DNA of 64,000 nucleotides from Oscillospiraceae bacterium (GCA_015067435.1 SVMM01000006.1:124001-188000); one strand, 5' to 3'. Positions 1-9,284 are shown, counted from the stretch's first letter. Numbers and translations are program-made. Notes: generated by a model not told the origin, from the letters alone.

Positions 1-311
1 TCGTCAAACTTGTCCCAAACGCCATAACACATTGTCAAATGCTCTTCACCAATCCGATCTGCTACCAGTTTTCGAACCTCATACTTATCGACCATTTGAT
101 GATATTCGGGTTTTCGGTCATAAAGCTTGAGCCAATTCAGTTTTTCCGAAAAAGTTTGGGGATTCTTCCAGTTCATTTTTCCCCCGCAATGAATCCGATA
201 AGCAATGTCATAATATGTCTTGTCAGAAAGAAAAGCTGCGCCACCCTTTCTCTTTAGATCGACCAGTATTTTGTTGTTATGCATTGCTCTCAGTAGCTTA
301 TCAAGGTTCAC
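1..311 (-). CDS. TupA-like ATP-grasp protein, 5' part only
   Basis: The gene runs off the left edge, so only about 103 N-terminal residues are seen. I read the start as GTG at 311 because AAGGAG lies 7-8 nt upstream. The residues NWKNPQTFSEKLNWLKLYD and the following VDKYEVRKLV match the N-terminal signature of TupA-type ATP-grasp proteins, named after a teichuronopeptide biosynthesis gene. A second, complete family member lies at 2987-3913 in the same operon. By family it should bind ATP and ligate an amine to a carboxylate, probably adding an amino acid or similar group to a surface glycan, but the substrate is unknown. The ATP-binding half is outside the window. Confidence 0.8.
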   Translation of the reverse strand, partial: MNLDKLLRAMHNNKILVDLKRKGGAAFLSDKTYYDIAYRIHCGGKMNWKNPQTFSEKLNWLKLYDRKPEYHQMVDKYEVRKLVADRIGEEHLTMCYGVWDKFD

Positions 312-343
312 AAGACATTCTCCTTTTTACTTTTCTACTGCGC

Positions 344-1516
344 TTAACGCCGTATGCGCTTGATCTCTTCTGCTTTTTGGAAAGTTCGTTCAAAGATCGA
401 GTCCCATGAAAACACTTCTCTTGCCTTCTCCCGCATTCGCTCACCTTTTAATTCATCGTCTTTGATCCGATCGTAAAAACTCCATATCTCATTTATATCA
501 ACAAACTCCTCCGTATCAGGAATTTGCAAAATATATGGGTAATTGTCCTCTAATTTTGGCTCGCTCCCGGTGTAAACATAAGGAATGCCTTTTGCAAAGT
601 ACTCTTTGGTCTTTAATCCGGTGTCCTTCTTCCGCATACGGTGCTGCGCAAGCGGTCCCAGAGCAACATTTGCGTTGTTATAAGCCTTGTCAAGGTCTGC
701 TCCATGAAGCGGGCCGTACAGGATCATATGATCTTCCATACTGTATTGTTTAATTAGGCTCTTGTGGTCATCCGAAACATCGCCAACCAGATGAAGGCGA
801 ACCGGCCGCTTATTGACACCGTCCCGATAATACTCTCCCAAACTGCGGATCATGCGATCCGTCCCGTGATAAAGAGAATTGCATCCAACCATGATAAGAT
901 TCAATTCCTCTTTATCACCGCAATAGTTATGCGGGAGATACTTTTCCACGTCAACACCCATGCCAAACTCAACACAGGGTATGCCATAAAAGGAGTCGAT
1001 CTCCCCCTCGGTGAGCATGAGGTCAACATAGTTTTTCAAGCGGTTCTTATTCCGCTTGAGGGAATAGATGATTGCATAATACCCAAGTGATGCATTTTTA
1101 GCGTCACGGTACGTTATATCTGGAAAATAGCTTAGGCTTTCCATCAGCACCATAGCGCCTTGTTTTTTCATTTTGTCCAGCATGCTCATATAGGCTCTGT
1201 CGAGCATATTAATGCGTAAGAGGCAGTAATCAAAACGATTACTGCTAATATAAGTGTTTGTGATCTTAATTAGATCATATCTCCGTGTAAATGAATTCAA
1301 GTGGGAAATATTGGAGAAAAATCTCCTTTTTTGAATCAGTCGATCTTGGTTGTCAAAAATACCCACACCGTCGTTCAAATATGCCGTATAGCACACGTCC
1401 ATACCCAATTTGCGCATATGTTCGATTTCGGATACTATTTTTCCGGTAGTGCCAATGTCTGGTTTCCCGTAAAAATAGTTCGTCCAGAAAAAAACGCTTT
1501 TCCCCTTAAGGATCAT
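344..1516 (-). CDS. GT-B fold glycosyltransferase (GT4-like)
   Basis: This 390-residue protein has two Rossmann halves, as in GT-B enzymes. The N-terminal half holds the TGKIVSEIEHMRKLG acceptor-side helix. The C-terminal nucleotide-sugar half starts near residue 205 with LNLIMVGCNSLYHG and ends in the TKEYFAKGIPYVY segment, which corresponds to the donor-binding E-x7-E region of family GT4. It should act on the cytoplasmic face to add a sugar to a lipid-linked glycan. Donor and linkage cannot be predicted. The ATG overlaps the stop of the DUF362 gene in an ATGA, so the two are probably translationally coupled. The sequence is visibly more A/T-rich than the ribosomal block, as is common for glycan loci. 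Confidence 0.8.
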   Translation of the reverse strand: MILKGKSVFFWTNYFYGKPDIGTTGKIVSEIEHMRKLGMDVCYTAYLNDGVGIFDNQDRLIQKRRFFSNISHLNSFTRRYDLIKITNTYISSNRFDYCLLRINMLDRAYMSMLDKMKKQGAMVLMESLSYFPDITYRDAKNASLGYYAIIYSLKRNKNRLKNYVDLMLTEGEIDSFYGIPCVEFGMGVDVEKYLPHNYCGDKEELNLIMVGCNSLYHGTDRMIRSLGEYYRDGVNKRPVRLHLVGDVSDDHKSLIKQYSMEDHMILYGPLHGADLDKAYNNANVALGPLAQHRMRKKDTGLKTKEYFAKGIPYVYTGSEPKLEDNYPYILQIPDTEEFVDINEIWSFYDRIKDDELKGERMREKAREVFSWDSIFERTFQKAEEIKRIRR

Positions 1517-2985
1517 TTCTCAATATGTCCTTTCCATGTTGAATAGGGTTCAAACGCCCATTCTTTTCTTCCCTCAAACTCCGCAATCGTGCCATTCAAG
1601 GTGCCGTCTATCCATACGTTTTCGCTCTCAAGTTCACACCAATTCTGATAGCCAAACCTCGTTGGAACATCGGGATGATGCAGATGCCCGATTCTGTTTT
1701 CGTCAAAGCCCATGATCCGGCACATGATCCTATCAAATGCCAGACAGTTATCCGCAATCATAATCATACTCAGCGGTTTAGGGGTGGGTCCGACCGGCCC
1801 CTCTTTTTCTCCGCAAACGATCATATCGCCGATGGTTAAAATGGTGCGTTGTTTTATGTCTTTAATTATTCCGTTGTTATCTGCATAATTCAGAATATAG
1901 TTTAAATCGACGGCTGTTCTCCAGATCGTATCATTTCCGTACCAACTGCCGATTCGATAGTGGTCTTTCGTTATAAGCGCACCCATAACATAGCAGGCTT
2001 TCATCATCAGGTCGTTCACCCGCGCATACCGGTAATGCCTTGTTATTGCGTTGGCTGTGCGCTTTTCATCAAAAAAGTGCATCCATTCTTTCCAGACTGA
2101 CCGTTTGTTATAGGCGTCGCCCTTGCCAGTCTGCACATCGCCCTCGATGCGATGAGGCAAACTTGCTTTTTCATATGTAATACCAACGAAGTTTTTAACG
2201 GCCGCAGTCATGCCCGCCAGACGATGTGTTTTGGGCTTTGGCACGTTGATAATGACGTCCGCTTGTAAAGCAAGCTTGTTGACTTCATAGATGTGCTTGC
2301 CGCCGTTGTGATAATCCTGTGTGTCAGTCTGAAGATAGTCCGTTACCTTGTATTGAGGATGATCCGTGTCTTTATCAGCATGCATTGAGTGGGAAGCTAA
2401 ATCCACGTTGATCGCTTTGGCGGCATCGTTGAAAATTGGCTCAGAAAGCACGCCTCTTGAAATGTCTTTTGTTCTATACTTTCGTAAGTCGGCAATCTCA
2501 AGCGTTACATTTTGCCTGTTATAAAAATCCCATAGCTTGTTATAGCCCGTGATTTGAAACATCTCTTCCAAATCACAGCTCTGCATCGGAGCATCACCAA
2601 CAATAAGCCTCCCCGTATCATTTAATGCAATCAATGCATAGTCAATAATTACCCTGACAACGGAAGGATTTGTTACCAAGCATTGCAAATTGTCGTGAAC
2701 CGCAGAATTCTTGTTTTTGTTTTCAACCCAATTAGGCTTGATAAGAACTGTATCACCGGGGTGAATATATACGCCAAGCGGATTCCAGTGCTTCGTTCCC
2801 CAATGCTCCCGATCCATTCCGGCATGAGCAAAGCTGTTTCTTACCATCTCATAAACCGGATTCTTAACCATTGAAATCGTTTCCTCGCCCCACGGGCACT
2901 CCGGATAGTGTGTACTTGGAGAAAAGGCATGCTCCGGTCCCGGATAGTCGATTCTCTCTGGGGCAAGTTCAATAAATACAGGCAT
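1513..2985 (-). CDS. DUF362 family protein
   Basis: This is a 490-residue DUF362 protein. The family hallmarks seen are IHPGDTVLIKPNWV near residue 75, DAPMQSCDLEEMFQITGY near 140, INVPKPKTHRLAGMTAAVKN near 250 and the C-terminal block around CLAFDRIMCRIMGFDENR. DUF362 proteins have no settled biochemistry, and some carry ferredoxin domains. No CxxCxxC cluster is visible here, so this one looks iron-sulfur free. Lying between an ATP-grasp gene (1-nt gap upstream) and a glycosyltransferase (ATGA overlap downstream), it is probably a glycan-modification enzyme. That role is inference from position. Confidence 0.8.
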   Translation of the reverse strand: MPVFIELAPERIDYPGPEHAFSPSTHYPECPWGEETISMVKNPVYEMVRNSFAHAGMDREHWGTKHWNPLGVYIHPGDTVLIKPNWVENKNKNSAVHDNLQCLVTNPSVVRVIIDYALIALNDTGRLIVGDAPMQSCDLEEMFQITGYNKLWDFYNRQNVTLEIADLRKYRTKDISRGVLSEPIFNDAAKAINVDLASHSMHADKDTDHPQYKVTDYLQTDTQDYHNGGKHIYEVNKLALQADVIINVPKPKTHRLAGMTAAVKNFVGITYEKASLPHRIEGDVQTGKGDAYNKRSVWKEWMHFFDEKRTANAITRHYRYARVNDLMMKACYVMGALITKDHYRIGSWYGNDTIWRTAVDLNYILNYADNNGIIKDIKQRTILTIGDMIVCGEKEGPVGPTPKPLSMIMIADNCLAFDRIMCRIMGFDENRIGHLHHPDVPTRFGYQNWCELESENVWIDGTLNGTIAEFEGRKEWAFEPYSTWKGHIEK

Positions 2986-2986
2986 T

Positions 2987-3913
2987 TCAATACTCTTCCT
3001 TTATTTCCGCCGACAGCGGAAACATATTCCCAAGTTCAATATCAAAGCTGTCTGGATCAAACTTCATGTAACCGCTTGCATTGAAAAATGTAATTTCTCC
3101 AAAATATATTTTACTGTCCACGCAATACAAGTCTATTCTTGCATGAGGAAACCCTGTTGACAGCTTCTCTGCACACTCAATCATATCTGATATGTTATTG
3201 GGAAGGTTCTGCTGGATATCCGAAACCGCACAATAGTCCATTCCGACTCCCTTTAGCCACTGCCGCTCTCGTGTAAAAAATGACATTTTTCCACAAGCGT
3301 GATACCTATTGTATCCTGTCCGAATATAAAAGATCATAACTCGCCCGCTAAAGCAAAAAAACTTATAATCTGCCAAATCACCATCTGGTTGCTTTAGCAT
3401 TTCTTCAATAATAATTCTGTGCTTCTTCCCACTATAATACGGCCATTCCCGCCCGCCATCTCGCACATGGTTATCAATTGCCGTCCATGTTGAAGCCAAT
3501 TCCTTCAGAGATTCAAAGTCTGCACGGCTTTTATCATCTACAAACATCACTGCATTTCCGCCGCCGCCAAGCGTATCCTTTATTACAAACTGATTTGGAA
3601 GCTTATCCCACTCGATTTCCTCAACTGAATCGAACACACCATAGCATGGAATCAAAATATCTTCCAGCCCTTTTGACTTAACATATTCTCTCACATCGTA
3701 TTTATCCACACATCGAATCATCAAGGGGTCTTTATAGTACAACTTGTACCACTGCAACTTCTCCGTAAACCGCTGCGGGTTCTTTAGGTTCAGCTGCCGA
3801 CCGGTTTTAATGTAGTATTGCAGTTTCAACATCGGCTTGTCAGGCACAAAGCTTAAAAAGCGTAGTATCCTCGCACGCGTCTCGTAGCTTTTGATAATCT
3901 TCTTATAATCCAT
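2987..3913 (-). CDS. TupA-like ATP-grasp protein
   Basis: This is a complete 308-residue TupA-like protein. The N-terminal signature KNPQRFTEKLQWYKLYYKD is at residues 44-62. The ATP-grasp lid FVIKDTLGGGGNAVMF is near 120, and the acidic metal-binding end HARIDLYCVDSKIYFGEITF is near 255. The family is expected to use ATP to join a carboxylate to an amine, such as an amino acid to a sugar acid. It starts with ATG inside the last 11 bases of the glycosyltransferase gene upstream. It differs clearly in sequence from the partial copy at 1-311, so this is not a recent tandem duplication. Confidence 0.85.
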   Translation of the reverse strand: MDYKKIIKSYETRARILRFLSFVPDKPMLKLQYYIKTGRQLNLKNPQRFTEKLQWYKLYYKDPLMIRCVDKYDVREYVKSKGLEDILIPCYGVFDSVEEIEWDKLPNQFVIKDTLGGGGNAVMFVDDKSRADFESLKELASTWTAIDNHVRDGGREWPYYSGKKHRIIIEEMLKQPDGDLADYKFFCFSGRVMIFYIRTGYNRYHACGKMSFFTRERQWLKGVGMDYCAVSDIQQNLPNNISDMIECAEKLSTGFPHARIDLYCVDSKIYFGEITFFNASGYMKFDPDSFDIELGNMFPLSAEIKEEY

Positions 3914-4991
3914 TTTCGATTACCTTCATGTACTTTTCCACCACGATTTTGCGGTCAAATTCCCGTTCAATCTTGGCACGTCCGGCAAGGCCCATCTGCC
4001 GCCGTTCGTCCCAGCTCAATGCAAGAAACTTCTCAATCTTATCAATGAGATCGGCGCTGTCCCGCTGCTTCACAACAAATCCGTTAACGCCGTCTTCCAC
4101 AATCTCGCGGCAGCCCGCGCGGTCGGTTGTAATGATTGGTCTCGCGCTTGCGCAGCTTTCGAGCAGCACGTTAGACATGCCCTCCGGGTAAAAGGTGGGA
4201 TGAACCGTACAGGAAGACATTTGGTAAATAGGGCCCATGTCAGTTACCGCACCGTGGTATATTATTGTTCCGTCATCATGGAGCCGCTTCAAGGAACCCG
4301 CATAATCCTGCTCGCAGAACCCACAGATGTGGAACCGTGTCTCGGGATATTTCTTCCGTATCGCTTCAGCAGCATCGAGATATTGGTCGATCCCTTTTTC
4401 CCTCATTATGCGGGCAACAAAAACAAAGTCCACGGTGTCTCCGTTTGGATAATCCCGCACCGCAAAGTGTGCTAAGTTCACGCCAGAGCCCGGCAGCAAT
4501 TCATTTTGTCCCTTTATCGCATGATGAACACGCATAAAATCCCGATTCTCTGCATTTTGAAAGAACACCCTTTGTGCCTTGCGAAGTCCAAACCGATAGA
4601 GCGATATCGTAATTCTCTGCATCATTCCGCCGTTCTCAACCGCCGTTCCAAGTCCAGTAACGTTTGCAACATACGGCACGTCAAGCGCCGCACACGCCAT
4701 ACCGCCATAAATATTCGGTTTAATAGTGTAGGTTAGCACGACATCCGGCATAATCTCTTTGATCAGCAATCGATATTTCGCTATCAGCTTAAGCTCAGCT
4801 AGAGGGTTTATTCCATGCCGGTCAAATGGCGTATCGTGGAACACGCACCCCATCTTCTCCATCAGCGGTACATAGTCGCCATATGGCAACGCGATATGCA
4901 CCTCATGTTTTTCCCGCAAAAGCGCCTCCAGCAACTCTCGGCGAAACTTGTAGAGGCCTATATCGTTATTTGTAAGGATCAAAATGCGCAT
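3903..4991 (-). CDS. GT4 family glycosyltransferase
   Basis: I place the start at ATG 4991 (MRILILTNNDIGLYKF), which leaves 4 nt after the upstream acetyltransferase and has GGGGAAGG in front. An in-frame Met at 5057 would need a long non-homologous extension. The 362-residue product has the GT4 layout: an N-terminal Rossmann half, GSGVNLAHF near 190, VFVARIMREKGID near 210, and the retaining-enzyme motif PEGMSNVLLESCASARPII near 285 with its two Glu. Following an initiating transferase that probably uses a bacillosamine-like sugar, it is a candidate for adding the second sugar, as PglA does in Campylobacter. That equivalence is inference. Confidence 0.87.
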   Translation of the reverse strand: MRILILTNNDIGLYKFRRELLEALLREKHEVHIALPYGDYVPLMEKMGCVFHDTPFDRHGINPLAELKLIAKYRLLIKEIMPDVVLTYTIKPNIYGGMACAALDVPYVANVTGLGTAVENGGMMQRITISLYRFGLRKAQRVFFQNAENRDFMRVHHAIKGQNELLPGSGVNLAHFAVRDYPNGDTVDFVFVARIMREKGIDQYLDAAEAIRKKYPETRFHICGFCEQDYAGSLKRLHDDGTIIYHGAVTDMGPIYQMSSCTVHPTFYPEGMSNVLLESCASARPIITTDRAGCREIVEDGVNGFVVKQRDSADLIDKIEKFLALSWDERRQMGLAGRAKIEREFDRKIVVEKYMKVIENGL

Positions 4992-4995
4992 GTGA

Positions 4996-5646
4996 TCAGC
5001 CTTCCCCGGTATGCATACGTCTGGCCGGCACGCCCACATAAGTCCCGGACTCTTCAATGTCCTTTACGACCACCGCGCCCGCACCGATTGTAGTGTGAGA
5101 CGCTATCCTCAGCCCCTGTCGAATTTGGACGCCTGTCCCAATCTCAACACAATCCCCGCCATTTGTTTTTCCGGAAATGTTCACATTCGGATATGCCGTA
5201 AGATAATCACCAAACTCAACATCATGTCCAATGGTACAGTTCAAATTAACAATGGAGTGTTTTCCGAGCTTGATATCTACCGTCAGAACGCTTCCTGCAC
5301 ATATCATACTGCCACTGCCAACCCGAACGCGTTCTGACATTATAACGCTTGGATCAATCAACGTGGCAAACTTTATATTTGATTGTTTCTCCAGATGTTC
5401 GGTAATCTGTTTTCTCACTTTCGGCGATCCAATTGCGCAAGCAACCCAAAAATCCCCATATTTGTGAGTCAAAACATCACAACCGCCAATTATAGGATAA
5501 TCGCCCGATCTGGTTCCAATCTTTTCGGGATCATCATCAACAAATCCAGCTAACTCCCATGTCGGTGACTGCAGGTTAATTCGTTCTACAAGCCAAGCCA
5601 GCTCGCGTCCAAAACCTCCTGCGCCAATGATAAACAATTGTTTCAT
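4996..5646 (-). CDS. PglD/NeuD-type sugar O- or N-acyltransferase
   Basis: This 216-residue protein has an N-terminal nucleotide-sugar-binding Rossmann part (LFIIGAGGFGREL) and a C-terminal left-handed beta-helix of hexapeptide repeats from about residue 95 (VIMSERVRVGSGS and on). The His in NLNCTIGHDVEFGDY corresponds to the catalytic base of PglD. PglD acetylates the 4-amino group of UDP-4-amino-sugar using acetyl-CoA. The adjacent DegT aminotransferase and PglC-like transferase support this role here rather than sialic acid O-acetylation by NeuD. The start overlaps the upstream stop by ATGA. Confidence 0.85.
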   Translation of the reverse strand: MKQLFIIGAGGFGRELAWLVERINLQSPTWELAGFVDDDPEKIGTRSGDYPIIGGCDVLTHKYGDFWVACAIGSPKVRKQITEHLEKQSNIKFATLIDPSVIMSERVRVGSGSMICAGSVLTVDIKLGKHSIVNLNCTIGHDVEFGDYLTAYPNVNISGKTNGGDCVEIGTGVQIRQGLRIASHTTIGAGAVVVKDIEESGTYVGVPARRMHTGEG

Positions 5647-6410
5647 TGCTCCGTTACTTCGCTTCCCAAAAACTCCTCCATCGTCGCGGATGTCTCCGAC
5701 GAAATGCCTTCCCGTCTGATAAACGCTTTAATCGCCGTATCCAAAACAATCTTCATATCTCCCCAAAGGGTAATATAGTCCACATATTCCCCATCCAGCC
5801 GGAACTTCTCTTCCCAGCTCAGCGCATTCCGCCCATTCACCTGCGCTAAGCCCGTCAATCCGGGCCGCACGTCATGGCGATGGCGCTGCCGCTCGTTGTA
5901 CCGGGGCAGATACTCCACCAGCAGCGGTCGCGGGCCAACAATGCTCATGTCGCCGCATAAAATATTCCACAGCTCCGGCAGCTCGTCCAGGCTCGTCGCG
6001 CGCAGTTTTTTCCCAAACGGCGTCAACCGCACCTCATCCGGCAGAGGAGCACCGTTTTCGTCGCGCTCGTCCGTCATGGAGCGGAACTTGTGCATCCGGA
6101 ATATCTTTTCATGCCAACCGGGACGCTCCTGTGAGAAAATCACAGGGCTGCCAAGTTTCACGCGCACCAAGGCTGTCAAAAACAGTAACAGCGGGGATAA
6201 TGCAATCAATGCCATCGCGGATAGCGCAAAATCTAATGGTCTTTTGAAATACTTCTCATAGGGGCCGAACGGCTTGTGGATTGTCCTACCCTCCGCCTCT
6301 GCAGCGCGTTCCGCGTTTCTCTGCTGAATCCGATCCACGACGCCTGCCGCGACGCTCCCCGCGGCGATCATGCCGCCAACAGTGATCGCAACCGCTTTCC
6401 ATACTTTCAT
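5643..6410 (-). CDS. Initiating phosphoglycosyl transferase (PglC/WcaJ type)
   Basis: This 255-residue bacterial sugar transferase moves a phospho-sugar from UDP-sugar to undecaprenyl phosphate, the first membrane step of glycan assembly. One hydrophobic helix follows KRPLDFALSAMALIALSP near residue 60. The catalytic core follows: VIFSQERPGWHEKIFRMHKF, then RATSLDELPELWN with the catalytic Asp-Glu pair, then MSIVGPRPLL and RPGLTGLAQVNGRN. The first 55 residues add a second hydrophobic stretch (AVAITVGGMIAAGSVAAGVV) that short PglC enzymes lack. I use ATG 6410, which overlaps the aminotransferase stop in ATGA. An in-frame GTG at 6419 is possible. Confidence 0.9.
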   Translation of the reverse strand: MKVWKAVAITVGGMIAAGSVAAGVVDRIQQRNAERAAEAEGRTIHKPFGPYEKYFKRPLDFALSAMALIALSPLLLFLTALVRVKLGSPVIFSQERPGWHEKIFRMHKFRSMTDERDENGAPLPDEVRLTPFGKKLRATSLDELPELWNILCGDMSIVGPRPLLVEYLPRYNERQRHRHDVRPGLTGLAQVNGRNALSWEEKFRLDGEYVDYITLWGDMKIVLDTAIKAFIRREGISSETSATMEEFLGSEVTEQ

Positions 6411-7633
6411 GCGAAGCACCCACGAACGATCTCAATGACCTGCTCCTGCTGCTCCGGCGTCATCTTGTTGTCGCTTGGGAGACACAGGCCTCTGGCAAAA
6501 ATATCCATGCCGACGTCCATGCCGCCGCCCGCGATATACGCGTTCGTCCGCGCGCGGCCGCTGCCCTCGCGCGTGATAAACGCATGGTTGCGGTAAATCG
6601 GCTGCATGTGCATCGGCTTCCAGATGGGACGGCCTTCGGCGTTGTACCGCGCAAGTGTCTCCAGAATCTCCGTCGGGCAGCTCTTCCCCGGCTCGCTGGC
6701 GTACAGCGCATCGGTCTCGCCGCGCACCTGACGGCACATGGCTTCCGCATCGATCAGCAGGCAGGAGAGCCAAAAATTCGGTTCCGAATTCGCCTCATCA
6801 TAAGGGTTCATCGTAACGGGCAAATCCTTGAAGCCCTCTTTGTAGCGCATGTAGATGGCTTTCTTCTGCGCGATGTGTTCCTCCAGATACGGCAACTGCC
6901 CGCGCACGACGCCCGCAATGACATTCGACATCCGGTAGTTGTATCCAAGCTCCTCGTGCTGATACCACGGTGCGGCCTCGCGTGCCTGCGTCGACCACTT
7001 GCGCGCCTTGTTGGCGGCCTCGCGGTCGTCAGTCAGAAGCATCCCGCCAGCAGAGCCGGTGATGATCTTGTTGCCGTTGAAGGAGATGCAGTTGTACGCG
7101 CCAAACGTCCCCGTCTGGCGGCCCTTGTACGTCGCGCCTAAGCTTTCCGCCGCGTCCTCGACAATGACCGCGCCGCGCCTGTCGCACACGGCTTTGATCT
7201 CGTCAATCTTCCCCGGTGTTCCATAGAGGTGCGCAACAACCACGACCTTGACCTCGGGATACAACTCGAACGCCTTCTCCAGCGCCACAGGGTCCATGTT
7301 CCAGGTCTCGCGCTCGGTGTCGATGAATACCGCCTCGCCACCCTCGTATTTGACGGGATTGACCGTCGCGTCAAAGGTCATATCGGAGCAGAACACCTTG
7401 TCTCCCGGCTTGACACCCGCAAGCTTGACCGCAAGGTGCAGCGCCGCCGTACCCGTGCCGAGTGCGACGGCATATTTGCAGCCGATTTTTTCGCATATGA
7501 TGCGCTCGACCTCGTCGATGTTCTTACCTACCGTGGACATCCAGTTGGTCTCAAACGCCTCGGTCATGTATTTGAGCTCTTCGCCGTGCATCGTCGGCGA
7601 CGAGAGCCATAGTTTGCGTTTAAAAGGTTTCAA
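6407..7633 (-). CDS. DegT/DnrJ/EryC1/StrS sugar aminotransferase (PglE-like)
   Basis: This PLP enzyme of 408 residues should convert a UDP-4-keto sugar to the 4-amino sugar using glutamate. Visible motifs are ALGTGTAALHLAVKLAGV (cofactor phosphate), DAAESLGATYKG (Asp to the PLP ring) and SFNGNKIITGSAGG, where Lys forms the Schiff base. I place the start at TTG 7633 because AGAGGAG lies 8 nt upstream. An upstream in-frame TTG at 7651 lacks a ribosome site. The neighbouring acetyltransferase and PglC-like gene make UDP-bacillosamine-type synthesis the best reading. The 4,6-dehydratase that must precede it is not in this window. Confidence 0.9.
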   Translation of the reverse strand: MKPFKRKLWLSSPTMHGEELKYMTEAFETNWMSTVGKNIDEVERIICEKIGCKYAVALGTGTAALHLAVKLAGVKPGDKVFCSDMTFDATVNPVKYEGGEAVFIDTERETWNMDPVALEKAFELYPEVKVVVVAHLYGTPGKIDEIKAVCDRRGAVIVEDAAESLGATYKGRQTGTFGAYNCISFNGNKIITGSAGGMLLTDDREAANKARKWSTQAREAAPWYQHEELGYNYRMSNVIAGVVRGQLPYLEEHIAQKKAIYMRYKEGFKDLPVTMNPYDEANSEPNFWLSCLLIDAEAMCRQVRGETDALYASEPGKSCPTEILETLARYNAEGRPIWKPMHMQPIYRNHAFITREGSGRARTNAYIAGGGMDVGMDIFARGLCLPSDNKMTPEQQEQVIEIVRGCFA

Positions 7634-7660
7634 AGTGCGAACTCCTCTCAAAGCGGTCTG

Positions 7661-9184
7661 TTATAGCGCAATCAAGCCAATAACATTCTTTTTGAGCAAC
7701 GACAGCTTTTCCATTTCCCGTCCAATCTCACGATAAGAGGTCTCCTCCTTGCGTTCGACCACCACGACGTTCTCATACGAGCGCAGCGTCTCCACGGCGG
7801 CCCTGTTCGTCATAACATCGCCGCCGGCGGTAATGCCGCCCTGCTTGCCGGCGGTCAAGCGCTCGACCTCGGAAAGCGCGGCAGCGTCGCTGCCAACCAG
7901 CAACACCTTGCTGTCCTTCTGCCCGTTGGCCTCCAGAATTGAGGCGATGTTCGCCTGCGCCAAACCTGCGGCCTCCTCGACTGTTTCAGTTCTCCCTGCG
8001 TCGCCGCACATTTTGGAAAGCATCCGCTGCCACCTGCTTTTACCAGGGAAGCGCTTCACGCTGGAGAGCACAAACACGCCGTAGCGCCGGCGCAGCTCGT
8101 CCTCACTGAGCGCCGCGTCTTTGGCGATGAAACGGACTACAAGATAAACGCCCGTCAGAACGATCCCCAGCACGCCGCCGATGACGCCATTCTTGGCAAA
8201 AGATTTAAGCAAACTGCTGCTACCCGGATTTTCTGGTTCTGACAACTGAAGAAGCTTCTGTTGTAAGTCGACCACTGTGGCTTGCAGCTCCGTCATGGTG
8301 GTATTATAGCTGTCCTGCTTGTCTTTAATCAGGTTCGCATATCCTTCGCCAATGACAGACTCCGATGCCACAGCGCCATACGAATCATAGCCCCACTCTT
8401 CAATCAGCGTTACGTCATAATTGCTCACCGCATTGTTGATTGACGGTTTATGACCTTCGAGATACCGGACTGAAGCATCGAATATTCCATCTGCCATCTG
8501 CTCTGTAGCGCCGAGCACCGTCAAGCGGATAAGCGACGTTTCTGGGTCTGTGCTCGAGACAATCAGCTCACGCAGGTAAAGCGCATCAATATCCCCACCC
8601 GTGTTCTCCTGTACATAGGAATAAAAGTCCTCGCTGGAAAGCAGGGTCGCATAAGCACTCATAATGCTGTTGATTGGATTTACATCCTGCATGGAAAGGC
8701 CCGGATTGACTTGATAGTGGGTATCCACGTACCAAACCGCATCCTTCTGATAAAAATCATTCGGATTCAAATTGAGCAGTACGGAGTTTCGCTTGTACTC
8801 CTCATTTCTGGAAATCAGCTTAAGCACCTCTGATATTTGGGCCTGATACGACGCGACTTGCAGTTTATAGTTTTCCAATTTCTGCTCATACTCGCGTTCT
8901 TCTTTGGTCTTATACATGCCGTTCTCATACAGCGTCTCACCGTTCACACCGGTCAAATTGCCTATGCCGTATTTGTTCAACGTGGTATCTTCCTCGGCGG
9001 GAGCGTTTTTCGCACGATAATCGGCATATAACCCCAAACCAAGCTTCGCGCCGCCCAGCATCAAACCGCAAATCACAGCGCAAATCAAGATAGGCTTGAC
9101 GTTTTTTAATATCTCGACCAGAAGCTGAATGAGATCAATCTCTGCCTCGTCGCTCTGCCATTTATTATCTTGATTATTTTCCAT
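7661..9184 (-). CDS. Wzz-like chain-length/polysaccharide co-polymerase protein
   Basis: This is a 507-residue membrane protein with a Wzz N-terminus (AEIDLIQLLVEILKNVKPIL) and a first membrane helix at about 33-55. A large extracytoplasmic part with coiled-coil follows (VASYQAQISEVLKLISRNEE and TTMTELQATVVDLQQKLL), then a second helix near 325-345. The cytoplasmic tail of about 150 residues looks like a decayed tyrosine-kinase domain (KVLLVGSDAAALSEVERLT) but has no Walker A motif or Tyr cluster. It is the first gene of the cluster, so it probably sets polymer length or bridges to export. No Wzx, Wzy or BY-kinase gene is visible in the window. Confidence 0.8.
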   Translation of the reverse strand: MENNQDNKWQSDEAEIDLIQLLVEILKNVKPILICAVICGLMLGGAKLGLGLYADYRAKNAPAEEDTTLNKYGIGNLTGVNGETLYENGMYKTKEEREYEQKLENYKLQVASYQAQISEVLKLISRNEEYKRNSVLLNLNPNDFYQKDAVWYVDTHYQVNPGLSMQDVNPINSIMSAYATLLSSEDFYSYVQENTGGDIDALYLRELIVSSTDPETSLIRLTVLGATEQMADGIFDASVRYLEGHKPSINNAVSNYDVTLIEEWGYDSYGAVASESVIGEGYANLIKDKQDSYNTTMTELQATVVDLQQKLLQLSEPENPGSSSLLKSFAKNGVIGGVLGIVLTGVYLVVRFIAKDAALSEDELRRRYGVFVLSSVKRFPGKSRWQRMLSKMCGDAGRTETVEEAAGLAQANIASILEANGQKDSKVLLVGSDAAALSEVERLTAGKQGGITAGGDVMTNRAAVETLRSYENVVVVERKEETSYREIGREMEKLSLLKKNVIGLIAL

Positions 9185-9255
9185 GTCGTCACCTTTTGCC
9201 TATCATTTTTATAATTATCTTTTGCGCATTTTAATTGTGCACGTATTACATGCTT

Positions 9256-9284
9256 ATTATACTATATCTTGTGTACTATATCAC
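9256..9284 (-). promoter_or_regulatory. Promoter of the glycan operon
   Basis: On the minus strand, GTGATA (9279-9284, 4 of 6 to TTGACA) and TATAAT (9256-9261, perfect) are 17 bp apart. This is about 70 nt upstream of the Wzz-like gene, with no other gene between it and the end of the ribosomal operon. Confidence 0.6.
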
